Position numbers and translations under genes: made by a program. A stretch of 64,000 nt of DNA from positions 1,054,001 through 1,118,000 of the forward strand of contig NZ_JUGR01000001.1 of assembly GCF_000800015.1 (NCBI RefSeq), written 5' to 3'. Below, piece after piece: positions 15,583-24,859 of this stretch; within the stretch, counting starts at the first letter, position 1, and every line of letters starts with the position of its first letter. The stretch comes from Terriglobus sp. TAA 43. GTDB taxonomy: Bacteria > Acidobacteriota > Terriglobia > Terriglobales > Acidobacteriaceae. The notes beneath the pieces were generated by a model. The model had not been told where the DNA came from and made no database searches. It saw only the letters and a list, made by a program, of their open reading frames with translations.

Positions 15583-17382
15583 ATGTGTGGTATCGCAGGA
15601 TTTCTGGCCCTAACCGCGCCAGTGACTTCTCCATTTGAAACGCTGAATACCATGGCGTACCAAATGAGAAACCGGGGTCCAGACGCGTATGGCTCGTGGG
15701 TAGGCCCACAGTCAGAAATCGGTATGGCGCACCGCCGTTTATCGATCATTGATCCCACACAAGACTCTGACCAGCCGATGCAACTTAAGGGCGGCTCTCT
15801 CACCATCGTCTTCAATGGAGAGATCTACAACTTTCGCGAACTTCGTGCGCAATTGGAGTTTTACGGGCATCGCTTTCTGACTGAGAGCGACACAGAGGTC
15901 CTTCTCCACATGTACCAGCAATACGGGCTGGACATGCTTCCGATGCTTCGAGGGATGTATGCCTTCGCCATATGGGACCGAGACAGCCGGACACTTGTGT
16001 TGGCACGGGATCCCTTGGGCATCAAGCCCATGTACTACAGCGTGGTCAATGGCAAGTTTTGTTTTGCTTCGCAGGTGAAATCACTCACGCCACTGCTGGA
16101 CACATACACTCCTGATCCCGCAGGGCAGGCAGCCTTTCTCTTGTGGGGTTCGGTTCCTGAGCCTTACACGCTCTATCGTGAGATTCGCTGTATGCCTGCG
16201 GGATCCGTGATGATCGTAGAGTCGGGATGTGAGCCTCGGATCATACAGGGCGAGACCGTCAGCGACGTCTTTGCCGCAGCCGCGGAACAAGAGGTGACGC
16301 AGGATTCGTCGGAGCGACAGCATGTACTCCGCGAAGCACTGATGGACTCCGTTTACGCCCATATGATCGCTGACGTCCCAGTGGCCCTTTTCCTATCGGC
16401 AGGGCTGGATTCTGCAACCATCGCGGGTTTGCTGAGCGAAAGAAAAGAAGGGGCCCCCGAAACAATGACGCTTGGGTTTACCGGGGGCAACATCGCGAAC
16501 GAAACGAAACTAGCCAGCGAAATCGCTGATTTTTACGGGTTGGGGCATAAGGAAAGGTATTACGGCGCACGCGAGTTCGCCCAGATGTACGAGGCGTTCG
16601 TAGAGGCGATGGACCAGCCCACCATCGACGGAATGAACGTCTTCATGATCAGCCGCATGGCCAAAGATTTTGGTTACAAAGTGGCCATCTCTGGAATCGG
16701 AGGCGACGAACTCTTTGCCGGTTATCCCAGCTTCCGTCAGGTCCCTTCGATGAAACGGACGTTTCAGTGGGCGAATGGCATCCCCGGCATAGGGCAGACA
16801 TTCAGGTGGCTATCCGCACCTTTATTACGTCGGATCACGTCCCCGAAATACGCAGGTCTGCTGGAATACGGCGCAAATATCCAGGGTTCTTACCTGCTAC
16901 GCCGCGGCCTCTTCATGCCATGGGAATTAAAGGAAGTAATGGACCCGGACATGGCCCGCGACGGCCTGCGTGAACTGGAGGAGACAGGCCTGATTGGGCT
17001 TCGCCTTCCGACGGCGATGCAGTCCGGCGATGTAGACAAAATGCATGTGCACATCCTTGAAATGACAATGTATATGCGGAACCAGTTGTTGAGAGATGCC
17101 GATTGGGCAGGCATGGCAAACTCTGTCGAAATACGAGTTCCATTTGCCGACTGGAAACTGTTGAAGATCCTTGCTCCCTATATCGTGCACGGGGGCTTCA
17201 CGAAACAGGATATGGTCGCTACTCCCACGAGACATTTGCCGGCCCATATCCTGAATCGACCCAAGACCGGTTTCGCTGCTCCTGTCCGCGACTGGCTAAG
17301 CGAAGGTTTCCCGGGAGAAAAGCCAAAGCGTGGACTGAGGGGCTGGGCGCTTCATCTACAGAGGGCGTTCGCTGCGGGATGA
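15583..17382 (+). CDS. Asparagine synthase (glutamine-hydrolysing) family protein
   Basis: A 599-residue class II glutamine amidotransferase fused to an asparagine-synthase domain. The start at 15583 puts the nucleophile at Cys2 (MCGIAGF), which decides it over the longer frame to 15445. The glutaminase half shows RGPDAYG, HRRLSIID and FNGEIYNF. The synthase half has SAGLDS, where SGGLDS is usual, and GIGGDELFAGY. It should make asparagine, or amidate another carboxylate, with ATP. Relatives of this type also occur in polysaccharide loci, but no sugar genes are near. An amidase starts 27 bases downstream, suggesting a two-gene unit. Confidence 0.85.
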   Translation: MCGIAGFLALTAPVTSPFETLNTMAYQMRNRGPDAYGSWVGPQSEIGMAHRRLSIIDPTQDSDQPMQLKGGSLTIVFNGEIYNFRELRAQLEFYGHRFLTESDTEVLLHMYQQYGLDMLPMLRGMYAFAIWDRDSRTLVLARDPLGIKPMYYSVVNGKFCFASQVKSLTPLLDTYTPDPAGQAAFLLWGSVPEPYTLYREIRCMPAGSVMIVESGCEPRIIQGETVSDVFAAAAEQEVTQDSSERQHVLREALMDSVYAHMIADVPVALFLSAGLDSATIAGLLSERKEGAPETMTLGFTGGNIANETKLASEIADFYGLGHKERYYGAREFAQMYEAFVEAMDQPTIDGMNVFMISRMAKDFGYKVAISGIGGDELFAGYPSFRQVPSMKRTFQWANGIPGIGQTFRWLSAPLLRRITSPKYAGLLEYGANIQGSYLLRRGLFMPWELKEVMDPDMARDGLRELEETGLIGLRLPTAMQSGDVDKMHVHILEMTMYMRNQLLRDADWAGMANSVEIRVPFADWKLLKILAPYIVHGGFTKQDMVATPTRHLPAHILNRPKTGFAAPVRDWLSEGFPGEKPKRGLRGWALHLQRAFAAG

Positions 17383-17409
17383 AAGGAATCGTCCCCATAC
17401 AATCAGACG

Positions 17410-18753
17410 ATGCGTTCGATTGGCGATGTTCTGCAACAACTTCACTCTGGAGCAACAACCAGCCGCATGCTGGTTGAGCAATGCCTCACCAACATCGCTG
17501 ATCCCAATGGCGAAGGCGCGCGCACCTTCACGCGCATCAACGACAAAGCGCTGCAACAAGCTAACGAAGCAGACGCTCTCCTCCGCGAGGGCAATACGGC
17601 GAACAAGCCTTTGTTGGGACTTCCCATCTCCGTTAAAGACCTTTTCGATGTCGAAGGCGAAACTACCACCGCAGGCTCGGTAGTTCTGAGCGAAGAGCCT
17701 CCAGCCGATCAGGACGCGGCCATCATTGCACGCGTGCGCTCCGCCGGAGCCGTCATCATTGGTCGCACGAACATGACAGAGTTCGCCTACAGCGGGCTCG
17801 GCTTGAACCCACACTACGGCACTCCCGCTAACCCGTGGGATCGCGCCCATCGCCGCATCCCCGGCGGTTCGTCGAGCGGCGCAGCTATCTCAGTGACCGA
17901 TGACATGGCCATCGCAGCCATCGGTACCGATACGGGTGGGTCCGTGCGAATCCCGTCTGCCTTATGCGGACTTACTGGTTTCAAACCCACAGCGGGTCGC
18001 ATTCCCCTGCACGGCACGGTGCCACTGGCTCGTAGCCTTGATTCCGTAGGCCCGCTCGCAGCCACAGTGGATTGCTGCGCCCGATTGGACGCTGTGCTCT
18101 CAGGCGAGAGCTACACACCGCAGCCGGCATTCCCTCTGAGCAACCTGAAGTTCGGCATCCTGCAGGGTTACGTTCTTGAAGGATTGGATGATGCCACTGC
18201 CACAGCCTTCCAGAACGCGCTCCTTGCGTTGAAAGAAGCCGGTGCGACCATAGAACCAGTGGAGTTCCCCGCGCTGGCGCGCATTCCTGCAAGCAACCAG
18301 ACTGCGGCCGCAGAAGCCTATGCGTGGCACAGACGCTCGCTTGCAACCAACGGACACCGCTATGATCCACACGTCTCCACACGCATCCTGCACGGGGCCA
18401 ACATGCTCGCCGCAGATTTACTCGACCTGATGCAGGCGCGCCGCGAAATCATCACTGAATCCATGCAAGTCTTCGCTGGCTACGATGCCATTCTGCTGCC
18501 CACCACGCCCATCATTGCGCCGCCCATCGCGGATCTGGAGCAGGACGACACAGCCTACTTCAATGCCAATGGGCTGATGCTGCGTAACACCAGCATCTTC
18601 AACTTTCTTGACGGCTGCGGACTTTCCGTTCCCTGTCACCGCCACGGTGAAGCGCCCGTCGGCCTGATGATCGCCGGCACTCACGGCCACGATGCCCACA
18701 TACTGCGCGTGGGCTCTGCAATCGAAGCGGCTCTATCGCCGTTGCGCCAATAA
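17410..18753 (+). CDS. Amidase-signature family hydrolase
   Basis: A 447-residue amidase with the Ser-cisSer-Lys triad: K76 in LPISVKDLFD, the cis-serine in PGGSSSGAA (around 154-156) and nucleophile S178 in GTDTGGSVRIP. The family includes GatA, allophanate hydrolase and broad amide hydrolases. There is no gatB or gatC nearby, so a catabolic amidase is more likely than tRNA amidation. The start is the only early ATG and has no strong ribosome site. It follows the asparagine-synthase-like gene closely and ends in a strong hairpin. Confidence 0.88.
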   Translation: MRSIGDVLQQLHSGATTSRMLVEQCLTNIADPNGEGARTFTRINDKALQQANEADALLREGNTANKPLLGLPISVKDLFDVEGETTTAGSVVLSEEPPADQDAAIIARVRSAGAVIIGRTNMTEFAYSGLGLNPHYGTPANPWDRAHRRIPGGSSSGAAISVTDDMAIAAIGTDTGGSVRIPSALCGLTGFKPTAGRIPLHGTVPLARSLDSVGPLAATVDCCARLDAVLSGESYTPQPAFPLSNLKFGILQGYVLEGLDDATATAFQNALLALKEAGATIEPVEFPALARIPASNQTAAAEAYAWHRRSLATNGHRYDPHVSTRILHGANMLAADLLDLMQARREIITESMQVFAGYDAILLPTTPIIAPPIADLEQDDTAYFNANGLMLRNTSIFNFLDGCGLSVPCHRHGEAPVGLMIAGTHGHDAHILRVGSAIEAALSPLRQ

Positions 18754-18755
18754 GA

Positions 18756-18780
18756 AAAGCCTCGCCAAAGCGAGGCTTTC
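18756..18780. terminator. Bidirectional terminator after amidase
   Basis: Ten-base stem AAAGCCTCGC (18756-18765) with GCGAGGCTTT (18770-18779), loop CAAA, with A and T flanks, between two convergent genes. Confidence 0.8.
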
Positions 18781-18799
18781 TCACGCACATAAGAGCTGA

Positions 18800-19231
18800 C
18801 TACTCGACGGTCAGTTCACGGGTAATCAAATCGCGCGTATCGAACTGGCTGATCGTCTTCGGATCGGTCTTCTTATCCTTCGATTCGGCCCAGAGCTGAT
18901 AGTCCACCGTGCGCGAAAGCTGCACAAAACGGAACTTGCCCGTTTCATCCACGGTTACGGACTTCACATTCTTGTTGCCGTCATTCTTCAGGTACACCAC
19001 AGCGCCCTTCAGCGGTGCGCCGTCTTTGCTCTTCACGACACCACTGACCACGCGTTCATGCACCACTGTCTTCGTGTCATAAGTGCCAATGCCAAGACCC
19101 TTCTCACCGGCCGAGCCTGTCCCGTTCGCGTTGCGGCTCATGCCCGGAATAAACTGGGCGCCTGCACTCGCAACTCCGGCAAGGGCGAACACTCCGGCAA
19201 GAACAACCATGAAAAAAGGGAAACGCTTCAT
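18800..19231 (-). CDS. Secreted protein with carboxypeptidase regulatory-like domain
   Basis: A 143-residue exported protein. The signal peptide runs from MKRFPFF to about VASAGAQ. The mature part holds one beta-sandwich of the CarboxypepD_reg type (VSGVVKSKDGAPLKGAVVYLKN, then a threonine/valine-rich strand and FRFVQL). Such domains are common in Acidobacteriota envelope proteins and usually act as structural or binding modules. The start at 19231 has GAGGAG about 13 bases upstream; an upstream GTG at 19252 overlaps that site and is less likely. Function is unknown. Confidence 0.8.
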   Translation of the reverse strand: MKRFPFFMVVLAGVFALAGVASAGAQFIPGMSRNANGTGSAGEKGLGIGTYDTKTVVHERVVSGVVKSKDGAPLKGAVVYLKNDGNKNVKSVTVDETGKFRFVQLSRTVDYQLWAESKDKKTDPKTISQFDTRDLITRELTVE

Positions 19232-19313
19232 GGGCACGATTTTACTCCTCACGAGGGTAGTTTCGCATCCCTGTTTCTCGTGCGGCGAACATCCACACCC
19301 GCGAGAGGCAGCC

Positions 19314-19604
19314 CTAGCCTTTTAGTAGAGCAATGACGAGTAACGTACCGAACATACTTACGACACCGATGCCCGTTAGCGCACAGAACCGAATTTGTCG
19401 GGTCCCATCGTCACGAGTACTGGACGCGTTCTCTGGTTTAAGTGCAATGAAGAGAGCTACGGCGACAACGACCAGCAACTTCAAGCCCTCTAAGAGGGCC
19501 AGCGCCGGACGGTGGTGTTCCATCAAATCCCATAGCGACACGAAAGAGCAGGCTATCGCAGGGAAAGTCGAAGCAGCAGCAATTGGATATCTCGATATGG
19601 CCAT
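19314..19604 (-). CDS. Small hypothetical membrane protein
   Basis: A 96-residue frame with two hydrophobic segments, one in the middle (LLVVVAVALFIAL) and one at the C-terminus (GVVSMFGTLLVIALL), plus a weak N-terminal one. A modest AGGG lies just before the chosen ATG. I recognise no family. The strand and the clean membrane pattern argue for a real gene, but the support is limited. Confidence 0.45.
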   Translation of the reverse strand: MAISRYPIAAASTFPAIACSFVSLWDLMEHHRPALALLEGLKLLVVVAVALFIALKPENASSTRDDGTRQIRFCALTGIGVVSMFGTLLVIALLKG

Positions 19605-19805
19605 AGTCCCTAACCTAGCGTGCAATAATATGCGATCGGCGCCGTGGCGAGATCGTATGTTGGATAACTCAGCCCCGTAGCCCGCCCTTGGGAAACTATA
19701 GAAGCGGCTGACAATGGGACAGCCACAGATTGTCGTCGAAATTCTCTGCCGCCCGGCTCGCCTAGATACTTAATCCCCGATCTAACTCCCTGAGAGGGAT
19801 ACAAC

Positions 19806-21206
19806 ATGAACACGCGCAGGGAAAAAGATTCGCTTGGCTACGTGGAGGTTCCCACAGAAGCGCTGTACGGAGCGCAGACCGCACGTGCCATCGTGAACTT
19901 CCCCATCAGCGGCCTCCGCGCCAATCCTTTTCTTGTTCGTGCATTGGCACTTATTAAATTCGCCGCTGCAAAGGTGAATGGCGACCTTGGTCTCATCACG
20001 CCGGAACAGTCCCGCGCCATCCAGCTGGCAGCGCAGGAAGTTCTCGACGGTCAGCATCTTGATCAGTTCGTTGTGGACGTGTTCCAGGCCGGTGCAGGTG
20101 TTTCGCTGCACATGAACGCAAATGAAGTTCTGGCAAACCGGGCTTCGCAGATCCTTGGGGGCAATCTCGGCGAATACGCGTTGGCGCACCCGAACGACCA
20201 CGTGAACTACGGTCAAAGTACAAATGACGTCTTCCCCACTGCCATGCGCCTCTCTGCCCTGCTTGCCCTGCAGGAGCTCTATCCGGTGCTGGAATCATTG
20301 TCAGAGGGTCTCGAAGCAAAAGCCGCGGAATTTGATCACATTCTGAAATCCGGCCGCACGCACATGCAGGATGCCGTTCCCATCCGTCTTGGCCAGGAGT
20401 TCGCAGCCTACGCTGTCGCCATCCGTCGCGCCAAAACTTTCATTGCAGAATCGAGCGCCGGTCTTCGCGAACTTGGGCTCGGAGGCTCGGCCGTTGGCAC
20501 CGGCATCAATACCCATCCGAAGTATCGTTTTCTGGCGGTTGGTTTGTTAACCGAACGAACGGGAGAACCCCTTACCGCTGCCGACGATATGCGCTACGCC
20601 ATGCAGTCGTGTGCGCCCATGGCCAGCCTGTCCGGTGCGCTGCGAACATTGGCGCTGGAAATCATTCGCATCTCCAACGACCTTCGTCTTTTGTCCTCCG
20701 GCCCAAACACCGGTTTCCGGGAGATCGATCTTCCCAGTCTGCAACCGGGCTCGTCCATCATGCCGGGCAAGGTCAATCCCGTACTGCCGGAACTCGTTGC
20801 GATGGTCGGTTTTCAGGTCTGCGGCAACGATGCTGCGGTCGCCATGGCAGTACAGGCTGGCCAACTTGAATTGAATGTGATGATGCCCTCGATGGCGCAC
20901 AACGTACTCCAGTCCATCACCATCCTCACCAATACACTGCACGAGCTGGATCACCGCTGCATCCGCGGCATCACAGCCAACGAAGCCCGCTGCGCCTTCT
21001 ATGCGCAATCTACGGTCTCACTAGCCACCGCACTGAATCCTTATATCGGCTATGCGAAAGCAGCCGAGGTCGTGAAAGAATCCATCGCTACCGGACGTTC
21101 CATCATCGACCTTGTGCGCGAGAAAGACCTACTGACAGAACACCAGATCGACACCATTCTCGACGCACGAGCCATGACCGAACCGCGCGAAAAAGAAGAC
21201 GCCTAA
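19806..21206 (+). CDS. aspA: Aspartate ammonia-lyase (aspartase/fumarase family)
   Basis: A 466-residue member of the aspartase/fumarase superfamily. Signatures seen: MNANEVLANRA, NDHVNYGQSTND, GRTHMQDAVP and the flexible catalytic loop GSSIMPGKVNP. The NDH, QSTND and QDAVP wording leans to aspartase (L-aspartate to fumarate plus ammonia), while ANRAS and GGSAVGTGINTHP are closer to class II fumarase. A separate class I fumarase gene stands 4 kb away, so aspartase is favoured. It would feed aspartate carbon into the citric-acid cycle. The specificity call is less secure than the family call. Confidence 0.8.
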   Translation: MNTRREKDSLGYVEVPTEALYGAQTARAIVNFPISGLRANPFLVRALALIKFAAAKVNGDLGLITPEQSRAIQLAAQEVLDGQHLDQFVVDVFQAGAGVSLHMNANEVLANRASQILGGNLGEYALAHPNDHVNYGQSTNDVFPTAMRLSALLALQELYPVLESLSEGLEAKAAEFDHILKSGRTHMQDAVPIRLGQEFAAYAVAIRRAKTFIAESSAGLRELGLGGSAVGTGINTHPKYRFLAVGLLTERTGEPLTAADDMRYAMQSCAPMASLSGALRTLALEIIRISNDLRLLSSGPNTGFREIDLPSLQPGSSIMPGKVNPVLPELVAMVGFQVCGNDAAVAMAVQAGQLELNVMMPSMAHNVLQSITILTNTLHELDHRCIRGITANEARCAFYAQSTVSLATALNPYIGYAKAAEVVKESIATGRSIIDLVREKDLLTEHQIDTILDARAMTEPREKEDA

Positions 21207-21213
21207 CGTACCA

Positions 21214-21236
21214 AGGCCGCTCATTACGAGCGGCCT
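21214..21236. terminator. Hairpin terminator after aspA
   Basis: Nine-base stem AGGCCGCTC (21214-21222) with GAGCGGCCT (21228-21236), between convergent genes. The T-tract is poor, so termination strength is uncertain. Confidence 0.6.
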
Positions 21237-21259
21237 CAGTTTCGAAAGCTGGAAATACC

Positions 21260-21970
21260 TTACTTCGACAGGCGTCCGAAGCGATACACCACACCCGCTT
21301 GAATACCCAGGTTGTTCTGCACCGTTCCACCGAACGTGGTGCCCACATACGTCGGCTGCACACGAACTGCCAGGTTGTTGTAGATGTTGTAATCGGCAAT
21401 TACGGAAAACGAATACGCGAACTTCGCATTGGAATCCGGCCACATACCCAGATCTTCCGAGCGCAGTCCCTTCGCATCGCCGCCGAACTTGCTCATGGCC
21501 ACACCAGCCACAGCGTTGGCACTGAGCGTGTACTTTTCCTTGGCGTAAAAGCGGTACTGCGGACCAGCCATGAACGTGTATTCGCTGATCTGCGGGCTGT
21601 ACACGCCATTCTTCACATACAGGTTCGGGATGTTGGCGTTGCCATAGAAACCACGGACGTCGCCCACAATACCCAACGTGGGGCTGAGTTGGTAGTTGGC
21701 ATTGGCGAAGAAGTTGATCTCGGAAATCTTCTGGAGATTCTCGCCCGTGCGGAAGCGAAGAAAGCCGCCGCCACCCGCTACTTCCCAGCGGTGCGAATAG
21801 GCATCGGCAATATTGCGTGCGATACGGGCCTGGCGATTCGCATTTTGACGACGCGAGCTGCGGGTAGGCGTGGACGAAGTGGCCTGGGCGGCGGCCGTTG
21901 CGGCAAACAAGACTAACGCGGCGGAGGCGGCAAGCGCGCGCGGCGCCGGTGCGGTGAAACGGAACATCAA
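21260..21970 (-). CDS. Outer-membrane beta-barrel protein
   Basis: A 236-residue protein with a signal peptide (AASAALVLFAATAAAQA) and a mature part of alternating polar and aromatic strands separated by short turns, ending GVVYRFGRLSK. This is the pattern of small OmpA/OprF-like eight-stranded barrels (outer membrane protein beta-barrel domain). No OmpA peptidoglycan-binding domain follows. A related barrel occurs at the N-terminus of the protein at 49934-51571. Function is unassigned. Confidence 0.8.
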   Translation of the reverse strand: MMFRFTAPAPRALAASAALVLFAATAAAQATSSTPTRSSRRQNANRQARIARNIADAYSHRWEVAGGGGFLRFRTGENLQKISEINFFANANYQLSPTLGIVGDVRGFYGNANIPNLYVKNGVYSPQISEYTFMAGPQYRFYAKEKYTLSANAVAGVAMSKFGGDAKGLRSEDLGMWPDSNAKFAYSFSVIADYNIYNNLAVRVQPTYVGTTFGGTVQNNLGIQAGVVYRFGRLSK

Positions 21971-22101
21971 CCAATACTCCTCAGGTGGCCCGCAGGCTTG
22001 CTACGTTGGACGGAAGCGGATGAAAATCCGGGACGACCCGGACGGACCACAACACCCATTAGAACATTCCCTGCCGGACACGCGCGAGAAAGAACCGAAC
22101 C

Positions 22102-22704
22102 ATGGCAAAACAGAGCAGAAATTCCGGCAGATCCAGCCGCCGCAGTGGTGGCAACGGCATCGGCAAGTTCATCCTGGGCATGTTGCTTGGCGCCGCCCTC
22201 ACCCTGCTGACCATCGCTGCGTGGATGCGTTTCGGCAAGCCACCCGTCGCCGTCAGCGATGCCGCATCACTCTGGGAGCCGCTGGTGGCCAGCGTTCCGG
22301 CCAATGCACGCGCAAAGGCCGAAGCAAAGACTCCACCCTTCCCTGCCAGCGAAGACACCTTCGAAGCGGCCGCGAAGCTCTATCGGCAACAGTGCGCGTC
22401 ATGCCACGGCGCGCCGGGGCAAAGCTCTGCGACCGGACGAGCCATGTCGCCCCGAGCTCCGCAGTTCTTCTCACCACAGGACAAATCCGTTCTTGCTTCC
22501 CAGAAGCCGGGTGAGATCTATTGGAAGACCGCGTATGGCATCCGCCGCACCGGCATGCCCGCTTTCGGCAAGACCTTTACCGATACGCAACTGTGGCAAA
22601 TCAGCCTTCTGCTGCAGGCTTCCAACAGCGAACTGCCAGACCCCGTACGCAACTTACTCACAGAGGGGTTGCCTCCACTGCAACCCACAGAGATCAAGCC
22701 ATGA
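22102..22704 (+). CDS. Membrane-anchored c-type cytochrome
   Basis: A 200-residue protein with a basic N-terminus, one transmembrane anchor (about 22-41) and a periplasmic cytochrome c domain. Haem attachment is C98-A-S-C101-H102, and a likely axial methionine lies in RRTGMPAFG. It should act as a single-haem electron carrier on the outer face of the inner membrane. The gene is monocistronic and ends in a strong terminator whose left arm begins just after the stop. The partner oxidase or dehydrogenase is not encoded nearby. Confidence 0.88.
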   Translation: MAKQSRNSGRSSRRSGGNGIGKFILGMLLGAALTLLTIAAWMRFGKPPVAVSDAASLWEPLVASVPANARAKAEAKTPPFPASEDTFEAAAKLYRQQCASCHGAPGQSSATGRAMSPRAPQFFSPQDKSVLASQKPGEIYWKTAYGIRRTGMPAFGKTFTDTQLWQISLLLQASNSELPDPVRNLLTEGLPPLQPTEIKP

Positions 22705-22710
22705 ACGAAG

Positions 22711-22740
22711 AAAAGCCCCGGCACCCAGCCGGGGCTTTTA
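22711..22740. terminator. Bidirectional terminator between cytochrome and DUF481 genes
   Basis: Twelve-base stem AAAAGCCCCGGC (22711-22722) with GCCGGGGCTTTT (22728-22739). A and T flanks make it work in either direction for the convergent genes. Confidence 0.85.
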
Positions 22741-22756
22741 CATTCGTGCACATCGT

Positions 22757-23932
22757 CTATTTCAACGAATACGTCAGCCCGGTTGTGAACGTAAGGCTGT
22801 TCTTGTTGTAACCGGGGTCCGGGTTATTGATGTAGCTCTCTAACGCCGTCACGTTGATGGCAAACCGCTTAAACAGCGGCGCTGCCAGCGTCACACTGCC
22901 GTTTGCCGCGTACGCATGGAGATCATTCCACGCCGGGACGTAGGACGCGGTCTGCGTTAGGGACACCTTGTAAGGCAAAGATCTGCGATACGCTTCGCTG
23001 AATGTTGAACCAAACAGATTCAGGTTCAACGTAGGATCAAAGTGGCCTTGCCGTTGATAGTGCGCATCCGCCTTCAGATCAAGCTGGTGCAAAGGCTTAT
23101 TGAATACGGTCCAACCGAAACCACCACCATAGAGCTGATTCAGCGCGATGCTTTGCGCATAGTTGTGATCGAAGGCAGTGGTCCCCAGAACATAAACGTT
23201 CTTCGAGATGTACTCATCGCGTTCCGCATCGGCGTGCATGATGCTGGTCTTGGCTTCCACATCCGTGCCAGTACCGCTAAGGACTGGCGGGGTGGTCAGT
23301 ACGCCGTAGTTCTCAACGAAGTTCGCCGTGGTTCTGTTGCGTGGCCGGAAATACGGAACGACGGGGATCTGCCGGATCAGCGAAATACCAGCGGAAACGG
23401 CCCCTCCGTGAACCGTTGCCTGATTAAGAGTGGCGCCCAGGTTCACAGCACCATTCCATCCCTGGAAGAAAGAAAGATCGTGCGTCAGCGTGCTGTTGAA
23501 GGTCTTCTCGTCCACGACGAAGGCCACATCTTTCGCTGGGACCGTCTGCGCGGGAACCTGTGCGGTTTCCTGCACCATGATCGTGTCCGTAGTGATCTCG
23601 ACCGGCGCTGGAATCACCTTCTTCGATTGCGCAACCGGCACGCCATGTTTCAAAACAGCAAATGCCCCATGCGTCTTCAGGTCTTTCACCTGCGACAACG
23701 GCACGGTAATTTCGCCTGCCATGTCGCTCTTGAAAACAACATTGCCGCCGACACTTCGTTCCAGCGTGCCGCTAAGCTGATCGCCGTTCGTGAAGATGAG
23801 GACATCCTTCTCCGGCGCCGCCTGCTGCGCCCTCAGCCCCATCGCCACACCGAGCACAAGCAAGGAAGCTACTCGCGCATTCAGTCTCCAGTGCATGTAA
23901 CGTGTCATGGTAGTTAGCATAGCTGAGGCCAT
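22757..23932 (-). CDS. DUF481-type outer-membrane protein
   Basis: A 391-residue exported protein. After a signal segment (LNARVASLLVLGVAMGLRAQ) comes an N-terminal SH3-like strand group (FTNGDQLSGTLERSVGGNVVFKSDMAGEI is the region at about 46-74) and a long C-terminal barrel-like region. This is the layout of DUF481 proteins, related to E. coli YdiY, whose function is unknown. A GGAG nine bases upstream supports the ATG at 23932, although in-frame ATGs at 23908 and 23896 could also serve. Its start faces the start of the TRIC gene only 4 bases away. Confidence 0.78.
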   Translation of the reverse strand: MASAMLTTMTRYMHWRLNARVASLLVLGVAMGLRAQQAAPEKDVLIFTNGDQLSGTLERSVGGNVVFKSDMAGEITVPLSQVKDLKTHGAFAVLKHGVPVAQSKKVIPAPVEITTDTIMVQETAQVPAQTVPAKDVAFVVDEKTFNSTLTHDLSFFQGWNGAVNLGATLNQATVHGGAVSAGISLIRQIPVVPYFRPRNRTTANFVENYGVLTTPPVLSGTGTDVEAKTSIMHADAERDEYISKNVYVLGTTAFDHNYAQSIALNQLYGGGFGWTVFNKPLHQLDLKADAHYQRQGHFDPTLNLNLFGSTFSEAYRRSLPYKVSLTQTASYVPAWNDLHAYAANGSVTLAAPLFKRFAINVTALESYINNPDPGYNKNSLTFTTGLTYSLK

Positions 23933-23936
23933 TTTT

Positions 23937-24647
23937 ATGCACTCCTTGTACTCGTTAACCTGTCAGGTCTTGCAGGTGGGTCCCACGATTCCACTACCGT
24001 TGCATCCGCAGCAGATCTCCAGCGTGTTCTTTCGTTTCTTTGAAATTGCCGCGATTTCTCTGGGAGCATTGGGCGGCGTGCTGGCCCTGCGTCGCGATCA
24101 AGCGTCGCGTTATGACGTGATCGGATTGCTTGGACTGGGCCTGTTGAGTGGTGTAGGTGGCGGCCTGGTGCGTGACATTATGCTCGGCGACGGTCCACCG
24201 CTCGCGCTCGTGCATCCTTCGTATCTTGCTTACGCTCTTGCTGGCGCTGCCGTTGGCATCGTCTTCGGCCATACCGTTGGACCGCGCATGCTTGCCTTCA
24301 TGAACATCGTGGATGCGCTTGCACTGGGACTTTTCACAGTTGCTGGCAGTACACGGGCTATGAGTGCCCACCTGGGTTTTCTGCCCTGCCTGATGCTTGG
24401 AGTAACGACTGCGGTCGGTGGCGGCGCATTGAAGGACCTATTTAGCGGCAGAACACCCGCGACCTTCCAGGAAGGCGAACTCTACGCCCTTGTCGCAACG
24501 TTTGCGGCCGCAGCATTCCTCGGCTTAACGCACATAGGTGTTCCGGTAAACCACGCGGCGTCCATCGGGACCACCATTGGCTTTGGCTTGCGACTTCTTG
24601 CCATTCGGTATGGGTGGCGCACCCAAGCTATCGGAACACTTTCGTAA
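23937..24647 (+). CDS. TRIC-type (UPF0126/YicG) cation channel family protein
   Basis: A 236-residue integral membrane protein with about seven hydrophobic segments. Each half contains the family's glycine motif: GLLSGVGGGLVRDIMLG in the first and GVTTAVGGGALKDLFSGR in the second. That is the inverted repeat of bacterial TRIC homologues, which form trimeric cation channels. GAGG eight bases before the ATG at 23937 supports this start over an earlier GTG-type frame at 23907. The physiological ion and role in bacteria are not settled. Confidence 0.88.
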   Translation: MHSLYSLTCQVLQVGPTIPLPLHPQQISSVFFRFFEIAAISLGALGGVLALRRDQASRYDVIGLLGLGLLSGVGGGLVRDIMLGDGPPLALVHPSYLAYALAGAAVGIVFGHTVGPRMLAFMNIVDALALGLFTVAGSTRAMSAHLGFLPCLMLGVTTAVGGGALKDLFSGRTPATFQEGELYALVATFAAAAFLGLTHIGVPVNHAASIGTTIGFGLRLLAIRYGWRTQAIGTLS

Positions 24648-24859
24648 CCGAAACGTTTCGATTTCAAGTGGAGCCTGCAAATCCCTAAAGTGTCCTAAAG
24701 AAAGCCAGAAACACGGGCTTGCCAACTGTTTCTTCTTTTGCTTACTATTCGCTTCGCGTCGGGAGATTCACATTTCACCCAGACGCCCGAGACCCGGACA
24801 GGTCAAACCGTAACCATGGGGTTACCCATGTAACGGCGCGAATTGGGAGAGAAACAAAG

